The notes under the pieces are model-generated. The model was not told where the DNA came from. It ran no database searches and saw only the letters and a program-made list of their open reading frames with translations. 64,000 bases of DNA from Halictus rubicundus (Eukaryota > Arthropoda > Insecta > Hymenoptera > Halictidae): the NCBI RefSeq assembly GCF_050948215.1, contig NW_027488984.1:62001-126000 (forward strand), written 5' to 3'. Positions within the stretch are counted from its first letter, which is position 1. Each line of letters begins with the position of its first letter. This document shows positions 56,461 to 64,000 of this stretch, in pieces. The translations under genes and the position numbers were made by a program.

Positions 56461-59100
56461 CCTCTATCGTATCCTATCCTCTATCCTATTAAATCCTATA
56501 TCGTATCCTCTATCCTATCCTATCATCTATCGTATCATATCCTCTATCCTATCCTATCCTCTATCCTATCCTATCCTCCATCCTATCCTATCCTCTATCC
56601 TATATTATCCTCTATCCTATCCCATCCTCTATCCTATCCTATCCTCTATCCTATCCTATCCTCTATCCTATCCTATCCTCTAAAATATCCTATCCTCTAT
56701 CCTATCCTATCCTCTATCCTATCCTATCCTCTATCCTATCCTTATCCTCTATCGTATCCTATCCTCTATCCTATCCTATCCTCTATCCTATCCTATCCTC
56801 TATCGTATCCTATCCTCTATCCTATTAAATCCTATATCGTATCCTCTATCATATCCTATCCTCTATCCTATCCTATCCTCTATCCTATCCTATCCTCTAT
56901 CCTATCCTATCCTCTATCCTATCCTATCCTCTATCCTATCCTTATCATCTATCGTATCCTATCCTCTACCCTATCCTATCCTCTATAATATCCTATCCTC
57001 TATCCTATCCTATCCTCTATCCTATCCTTATCCTGTATCATATCCTATCCTCTATCCTATCCTATCCTCTATAATATCCTATCCTCTATCCTATCCTATC
57101 CTCTATCCTATCCAATCCTATATCCTATCCTCTATCATATCCTATCCTCTATCCTATCCTATCGTCTATCCTATCCTATCCTCTATCCTATCCTATCCTC
57201 TATCCTATCCTTATCCTCTATCGTATCCTATCCTCTACCCTATCCTATCCTGTATCCTATACTATCCTCTATCCTATCCTATCCTCTATCCTATCCTATC
57301 CTCTATCCTATCCTATCCTCTATCCTATCCTATCCTCTATCCTATCCTATCCTCTATCCTATCCAATCCTATATCCTATTCTCTATCCTATCCTATCCTC
57401 TATCGTATCCTATCCTCTATCCTATCCAATCCTATATGGTATCCTCTATCCTATCCTATCCTCTATCCTATCCTATCCTCTATCCTATCCTATCCTCTAT
57501 CCTATCCTTATCCTCTATCGTACCCTATCCTCTACCCTATCCTATCCTCTATTATATCCTATCCTCTATCCTATCCTATCCTCTATCCTATCCTATCCTC
57601 TATCCTAACCTATCCTCTATCCTATCCTATCCTCTATCCTATCCTATCCTCTATCCTATCCTATCCTCTATCCTATCCTATCCTCTATCCTATCCTTATC
57701 CTCTATCGTATCCTATCCTCTATCCTATCCTATCCTCTATCCTATGCTATCCTCTATCCTATCCTATCCTCTATCCTATCCTATCCTCTATCCTATCCTT
57801 ATCCTCTATCGTATCCTATTCTCTATCCTATCCTATCCTCTATCCTATCCTATCCTCTATCGTATCCTATCCTCTATCCTATTAAATCCTATATCGTATC
57901 CTCTATCATATCCTATCCTCTATCCTATCCTATCCTCTATCCTATCCTATCCTCTATCCTATCCTATCCTCTATCCTATCCTATCCTCTATCCTATCCTA
58001 TCCTCTATCCTATCCTATCCTCTATCATATCCTATCCTCTATCCTATCCTATCCTCTATCCTATCCTTATCCTCTATCGTATCCTATTCTCTATCCTATC
58101 CTATCCTCTATCCTATCCTATCCTCTATCGTATCCTATCCTCTATCCTATTAAATCCTATATCGTATCCTCTATCATATCCTATCCTCTATCCTATCCTA
58201 TCCCCTATCCTATCCTTATCCTCTATCGTATCCTATTATCTATCCTATCCTATCCTCTATCCTATCCTATCCTCTATCCTATCCTATCCTCTATCCTATC
58301 CTATCCTCTATCCTATCCTATCCTCTATCCTGTCCTATCCTCTATCATATCCTATCCTCTATCCTATCCTATCCTCTATCCTATCCTTATCCTCTAGCGT
58401 ATCCTATTCTCTATCCTATCCTATCCTCTATCCTATCGTATCCTCTATCGTATCCTATCCTCTATCCTATTAAATCCTATATCGTATCCTCTATCCTATC
58501 CTATCCTCTATCCTATCCTTATCCTCTATCGTATGCTATCCTCTATCCTATCCTATCCTCTATCCTATGCTATCCTCTATCCTATCCTATCCTCTATCCT
58601 ATGCTATCCTCTATCCTATCCTATCCTCTATCCTATCCTATCCTCTATCCTCTATCCTCTATCCTATCCTATCCTCTATCCTATCCTATCCTCTATCCTA
58701 TCCTATCCTCTATCCTATCCTATCCTCTATCCTATCCTATCCTCTATCCTATCCTATCCTCTATCCTATCCTATCCTCTATCCTATTCTCTATCCTATCC
58801 TATCCTCTATCGTATCCTATCCTCTATCCTATCCAATCCTATATGGTATCCTCTATCCTATCCTATCCTCTATCCTATCCTATCCTCTATCCTATCCTAT
58901 CCTCTATCCTATCCTTATCCTCTATCGTACCCTATCCTCTACCCTATCCTATCCTCTATTATATCCTATCCTCTATCCTATCCTATCCTCTATCCTATCC
59001 TATCCTCTATCCTAACCTATCCTCTATCCTATCCTATCCTCTATCCTATCCTATCCTCTATCCTATCCTATCCTCTATCCTATCCTATCCTCTATCCTAT
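56461..59100. repeat. 3823-bp offset duplication, first copy
   Basis: TATCATCTATCGTATC (56521), ATCGTCTATCC (57164), ATATGG (57438) and TATGCTATCC (57744, 58533, 58567, 58601) recur at exactly +3823. At CCTATTCTCTATCC (58781) the offset falls to 3806 (one monomer lost). By CTAACCTATCC (about 59014) it is 3840 (two monomers gained). The copy spans at least 2.5 kb. Confidence 0.9.
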
Positions 59101-59680
59101 CCTTATCCTCTATCGTATCCTATCCTCTATCCTATCCTATCCTCTATCCTATGCTATCCTCTATCCTATCCTATCCTCTATCCTATCCTATCCTCTAAAA
59201 TATCCTATCCTCCATCCTATCCTATCCTCTATCCTATCCTATCCTCTATCCTATCCAATCCTATAGCCTATCCTCTATCATATCCTATCCTCTATCCTAT
59301 CCTATCCTCTATCCTATCCTATCCTCTATCCTATCCTATCCTCTATCCTATCCTATCCTCTATCCTATCCTATCCTCTATCCTATTAAATCCTATATCGT
59401 ATCCTCTATCATATCCTATCCTCTATCCTATCCTATCCTCTATCATATCCTATCCTCTATCCTATCCTATCCTCTATCCTATCCTTATCCTCTATCGTAT
59501 CCTATTCTCTATCCTATCCTATCCTCTATCCTATCGTATCCTCTATCGTATCCTATCCTCTATCCTATTAAATCCTATATCGTATCCTCTATCCTATCCT
59601 ATCCTCTATCCTATCCTTATCCTCTATCGTATCCTATTCTCTATCCTATCCTATCCTCTATCCTATCGTATCCTCTATCG

Positions 59681-60291
59681 TATCCTATCCTCTATCCTAT
59701 CCTATCCTCTATCCTATCCTATCCTCTATCCTATCCTATCCTCTATCCTATCCTATCCTCTATCCTATCCTATCCTCTATCCTATCCTATCCTCTATCCT
59801 ATCCTATCCTCTATCCTATCCTATCCTCTATCCTATCCTATCCTCTATCCTATCCTATCCTCTATCCTATCCTATCCTCTATCCTATCCTATCCTCTATC
59901 CTATCCTATCCTCTATCCTATCCTATCCTCTATCCTATCCTATCCTCTATCCTATCCTATCCTCTATCCTATCCTATCCTCTATCCTATCCTATCCTCTA
60001 TCCTATCCTATCCTCTATCCTATCCTATCCTCTATCCTATCCTATCCTCTATCCTATCCTATCCTCTATCCTATCCTATCCTCTATCCTATCCTATCCTC
60101 TATCCTATCCTATCCTCTATCCTATCCTATCCTCTATCCTATCCTATCCTCTATCCTATCCTATCCTCTATCCTATCCTATCCTCTATCCTATCCTATCC
60201 TCTATCCTATCCTATCCTCTATCCTATCCTATCCTCTATCCTATCCTATCCTCTATCCTATCCTATCCTCTATCCTATCCTATCCTCTATC
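59681..60291. repeat. perfect consensus tract of about 36 monomers
   Basis: From 59681 to 60291 every base matches the 17-bp consensus. CTCT starts at 59690 and every 17 bp to 60285. It is the longest perfect tract I noticed and it sits between the two 3823-bp copies. It may be a recent expansion or the site of the unequal exchange. Collapse or expansion by the assembler is also possible here. Confidence 0.9.
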
Positions 60292-62940
60292 GTATCCTAT
60301 CCTCTATCCTATTAAATCCTATATCGTATCCTCTATCCTATCCTATCATCTATCGTATCATATCCTCTATCCTATCCTATCCTCTATCCTATCCTATCCT
60401 CCATCCTATCCTATCCTCTATCCTATATTATCCTCTATCCTATCCCATCCTCTATCCTATCCTATCCTCTATCCTATCCTATCCTCTATCCTATCCTATC
60501 CTCTAAAATATCCTATCCTCTATCCTATCCTATCCTCTATCCTATCCTATCCTCTATCCTATCCTTATCCTCTATCGTATCCTATCCTCTATCCTATCCT
60601 ATCCTCTATCCTATCCTATCCTCTATCGTATCCTATCCTCTATCCTATTAAATCCTATATCGTATCCTCTATCATATCCTATCCTCTATCCTATCCTATC
60701 CTCTATCCTATCCTATCCTCTATCCTATCCTATCCTCTATCCTATCCTATCCTCTATCCTATCCTTATCATCTATCGTATCCTATCCTCTACCCTATCCT
60801 ATCCTCTATAATATCCTATCCTCTATCCTATCCTATCCTCTATCCTATCCTTATCCTGTATCATATCCTATCCTCTATCCTATCCTATCCTCTATAATAT
60901 CCTATCCTCTATCCTATCCTATCCTCTATCCTATCCAATCCTATATCCTATCCTCTATCATATCCTATCCTCTATCCTATCCTATCGTCTATCCTATCCT
61001 ATCCTCTATCCTATCCTATCCTCTATCCTATCCTTATCCTCTATCGTATCCTATCCTCTACCCTATCCTATCCTGTATCCTATACTATCCTCTATCCTAT
61101 CCTATCCTCTATCCTATCCTATCCTCTATCCTATCCTATCCTCTATCCTATCCTATCCTCTATCCTATCCTATCCTCTATCCTATCCAATCCTATATCCT
61201 ATTCTCTATCCTATCCTATCCTCTATCGTATCCTATCCTCTATCCTATCCAATCCTATATGGTATCCTCTATCCTATCCTATCCTCTATCCTATCCTATC
61301 CTCTATCCTATCCTATCCTCTATCCTATCCTTATCCTCTATCGTACCCTATCCTCTACCCTATCCTATCCTCTATTATATCCTATCCTCTATCCTATCCT
61401 ATCCTCTATCCTATCCTATCCTCTATCCTAACCTATCCTCTATCCTATCCTATCCTCTATCCTATCCTATCCTCTATCCTATCCTATCCTCTATCCTATC
61501 CTATCCTCTATCCTATCCTTATCCTCTATCGTATCCTATCCTCTATCCTATCCTATCCTCTATCCTATGCTATCCTCTATCCTATCCTATCCTCTATCCT
61601 ATCCTATCCTCTATCCTATCCTTATCCTCTATCGTATCCTATTCTCTATCCTATCCTATCCTCTATCCTATCCTATCCTCTATCGTATCCTATCCTCTAT
61701 CCTATTAAATCCTATATCGTATCCTCTATCATATCCTATCCTCTATCCTATCCTATCCTCTATCCTATCCTATCCTCTATCCTATCCTATCCTCTATCCT
61801 ATCCTATCCTCTATCCTATCCTATCCTCTATCCTATCCTATCCTCTATCATATCCTATCCTCTATCCTATCCTATCCTCTATCCTATCCTTATCCTCTAT
61901 CGTATCCTATTCTCTATCCTATCCTATCCTCTATCCTATCCTATCCTCTATCGTATCCTATCCTCTATCCTATTAAATCCTATATCGTATCCTCTATCAT
62001 ATCCTATCCTCTATCCTATCCTATCCCCTATCCTATCCTTATCCTCTATCGTATCCTATTATCTATCCTATCCTATCCTCTATCCTATCCTATCCTCTAT
62101 CCTATCCTATCCTCTATCCTATCCTATCCTCTATCCTATCCTATCCTCTATCCTGTCCTATCCTCTATCATATCCTATCCTCTATCCTATCCTATCCTCT
62201 ATCCTATCCTTATCCTCTAGCGTATCCTATTCTCTATCCTATCCTATCCTCTATCCTATCGTATCCTCTATCGTATCCTATCCTCTATCCTATTAAATCC
62301 TATATCGTATCCTCTATCCTATCCTATCCTCTATCCTATCCTTATCCTCTATCGTATGCTATCCTCTATCCTATCCTATCCTCTATCCTATGCTATCCTC
62401 TATCCTATCCTATCCTCTATCCTATGCTATCCTCTATCCTATCCTATCCTCTATCCTATCCTATCCTCTATCCTCTATCCTCTATCCTATCCTATCCTCT
62501 ATCCTATCCTATCCTCTATCCTATCCTATCCTCTATCCTATCCTATCCTCTATCCTATCCTATCCTCTATCCTATCCTATCCTCTATCCTATTCTCTATC
62601 CTATCCTATCCTCTATCGTATCCTATCCTCTATCCTATCCAATCCTATATGGTATCCTCTATCCTATCCTATCCTCTATCCTATCCTATCCTCTATCCTA
62701 TCCTATCCTCTATCCTATCCTATCCTCTATCCTATCCTATCCTCTATCCTATCCTTATCCTCTATCGTACCCTATCCTCTACCCTATCCTATCCTCTATT
62801 ATATCCTATCCTCTATCCTATCCTATCCTCTATCCTATCCTATCCTCTATCCTAACCTATCCTCTATCCTATCCTATCCTCTATCCTATCCTATCCTCTA
62901 TCCTATCCTATCCTCTATCCTATCCTATCCTCTATCCTAT
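60284..62940. repeat. 3823-bp offset duplication, second copy
   Basis: This is the partner of 56.46-59.1 kb, with TATCATCTATCGTATC at 60344, ATCGTCTATCC at 60987, ATATGG at 61261, TATGCTATCC at 61567, 62356, 62390 and 62424, CCTATTCTC at 62587 and CTAACCTATCC near 62854. The rare CTCTAGCGTATCC (about 62217) is shared with 58394. Confidence 0.9.
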
Positions 62941-62989
62941 CCTTATCCTCTATCGTATCCTATCCTCTATCCTATCCTTATCCTCTATC

Positions 62990-64000
62990 GTATCCTATTC
63001 TCTATCCTATCCTATCCTCTATCCTATCCTATCCTCTATCGTATCCTATCCTCTATCCTATTAAATCCTATATCGTATCCTCTATCATATCCTATCCTCT
63101 ATCCTATCCTATCCTCTATCCTATCCTATCCTCTATCCTATCCTATCCTCTATCCTATCCTATCCTCTATCCTATCCTATCCTCTATCCTATCCTATCCT
63201 CTATCATATCCTATCCTCTATCCTATCCTATCCTCTATCCTATCCTTATCCTCTATCGTATCCTATTCTCTATCCTATCCTATCCTCTATCCTATCCTAT
63301 CCTCTATCGTATCCTATCCTCTATCCTATTAAATCCTATATCGTATCCTCTATCATATCCTATCCTCTATCCTATCCTATCCCCTATCCTATCCTTATCC
63401 TCTATCGTATCCTATTATCTATCCTATCCTATCCTCTATCCTATCCTATCCTCTATCCTATCCTATCCTCTATCCTATCCTATCCTCTATCCTATCCTAT
63501 CCTCTATCCTGTCCTATCCTCTATCATATCCTATCCTCTATCCTATCCTATCCTCTATCCTATCCTTATCCTCTAGCGTATCCTATTCTCTATCCTATCC
63601 TATCCTCTATCCTATCGTATCCTCTATCGTATCCTATCCTCTATCCTATTAAATCCTATATCGTATCCTCTATCCTATCCTATCCTCTATCCTATCCTTA
63701 TCCTCTATCGTATGCTATCCTCTATCCTATCCTATCCTCTATCCTATGCTATCCTCTATCCTATCCTATCCTCTATCCTATGCTATCCTCTATCCTATCC
63801 TATCCTCTATCCTATCCTATCCTCTATCCTCTATCCTCTATCCTATCCTATCCTCTATCCTATCCTATCCTCTATCCTATCCTATCCTCTATCCTATCCT
63901 ATCCTCTATCCTATCCTATCCTCTATCCTATCCTATCCTCTATCCTATTCTCTATCCTATCCTATCCTCTATCGTATCCTATCCTCTATCCTATCCAATC
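62990..64000. repeat. 1356-bp offset copy of 61.63-62.64 kb (cut by window end)
   Basis: The TTAAAT box whose TAA ends at 61708 recurs with its end at 63064. CTCTAGCG near 62217 recurs near 63573, TATGCTATCC (TATG 62355) at 63711 and CCTATTCTC (62587) at 63943, all exactly 1356 bp. With the 57.8-58.8 kb segment this makes three copies. The third runs to the end of the window without a boundary. Confidence 0.88.

Larger units (their letters stand above)
1..64000. repeat. 17-bp monomer satellite array filling the whole window
   Basis: The whole window is built of head-to-tail copies of CTCTATCCTATCCTATC. The consensus monomer has 7 C, 7 T, 3 A and no G. It splits into three CTATC pentamers plus CT, so it probably arose from a pentanucleotide repeat. 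Shorter and longer members of the same series (7, 12 and 22 bp, meaning one, two or four pentamers plus CT) are scattered through it. All units share one orientation and the array continues past both ends. No unique DNA, transposon, tRNA, rRNA or gene-like sequence interrupts it. Variant monomers recur in fixed order and define the duplicated blocks listed separately. Function and host are not recognisable. A heterochromatic satellite of a eukaryote is the inference. Confidence 0.97.
51280..64000. repeat. right satellite subdomain (CTTATCC, TATGCTATCC, ATGTGG/ATATGG variants)
   Basis: From 51.28 kb the variant set changes. ATGTGGTATCC appears with its first G of the GTGG near 51284, 51763, 51975, 52232 and 52478. 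ATATGGTATCC appears with GG near 52891, 53897, 57438, 58845, 61261 and 62651. I did not see either to the left. CTTATCCTCTATCG and TATGCTATCC become common, and CCGCTATCC with TATGCTC disappears. The monomer and its orientation do not change, so this is a separately homogenised domain of the same satellite. It continues off the right edge. Confidence 0.82.

Noticed and set aside
1..64000. Telomeric repeat or interstitial telomere.
   Set aside because: The repeating pentamer is CTATC (GATAG), not CCTAA (TTAGG), CCCTAA or another canonical telomere motif. CCTAACC appears only as isolated single-base variants, and no terminal structure is seen.
1..64000. CRISPR array.
   Set aside because: There is no alternation of conserved repeats with unique spacers, the period is 17 bp, and no cas genes are present.
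1..64000. Bkm-like GATA satellite or a cluster of GATA-factor binding sites.
   Set aside because: The minus strand contains GATA, but within a 5-bp GATAG/GGATA context and mostly preceded by G, so it is neither a (GATA)n tetramer array nor a good WGATAR site.
1..64000. Triplex-forming polypyrimidine tract.
   Set aside because: The + strand is about 82% pyrimidine in the consensus, but an A interrupts it in every pentamer, so no long pure homopyrimidine run exists.
1..64000. A novel defence, mobile or regulatory gene system.
   Set aside because: No non-satellite sequence of even a few dozen bases was found on either strand, so no gene system can be supported here.

Overview
The whole 64 kb window is one uninterrupted head-to-tail satellite DNA array. 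I find no gene, RNA gene, transposon or unique-sequence island in it. The basic unit is a 17-bp monomer, CTCTATCCTATCCTATC. It can be read as three CTATC pentamers plus a CT spacer, so the array looks like a modified pentanucleotide satellite. The consensus + strand contains no G, and Gs occur only at variant positions. All monomers point the same way; I saw no inverted segment. A pure satellite of this length suggests eukaryotic heterochromatin (centromeric, pericentromeric, subtelomeric, sex-chromosome or B-chromosome) in a long-read assembly. The sequence alone does not identify the species. The motif is not a canonical telomere repeat, and neither end of the array lies in the window.

The information is in the variant monomers. 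Recurrent variants include TATTAAATCCTATATCG, paired TCGTATCC, CCGCTATCC with CAATCC and CTCTGTCC, TATGCTC, CTTATCC, CTAACCAATCC and ATGTGG/ATATGG. They occur in fixed order, which lets older copies be aligned by eye. They show many nested and overlapping duplications rather than one regular higher-order repeat. Copy offsets checked base by base at several markers include 602, 636, 637, 989, 1060, 1148, 1257, 1356, 1579, 1630, 2090, 3345, 3367, 3823, 4202 and about 4.1-4.4 kb. Where an offset changes along a copy, it usually changes by a multiple of 17, or by a recognisable 1-bp or 22-bp event. This fits gain or loss of whole monomers by unequal exchange or slippage.

Layout: 1-5.2 kb is a mixed region with a module repeated at about 1.65, 2.29, 3.04 and 4.69 kb. 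5.25-13.3 kb holds two copies of a roughly 4-kb segment. 12.7-17.3 kb has three copies of a roughly 1.2-kb segment. 17.6-24.1 kb has further copies, including a 1060-bp tandem pair. 25-31.6 kb has a 3-kb-scale duplication and a 1148-bp tandem pair. 33-36.2 kb is a clean 1579-bp tandem duplication, and part of it recurs at 46.4-48.6 kb. 37-44 kb has 4202- and 3367-bp offset copies. 48.6-51.25 kb is a more irregular stretch. 51.28-64 kb is a distinct subdomain rich in CTTATCC, TATGCTATCC and ATGTGG/ATATGG variants, with 3823- and 1356-bp copies and a perfect 611-bp monomer tract.

Long open frames, up to about 6.6 kb, exist only on the + strand. They follow from the monomer: none of its three frames contains a stop, and 17 is not a multiple of 3, so every frame gives the same 17-residue I/L/S/Y/P repeat. 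I do not call them genes.
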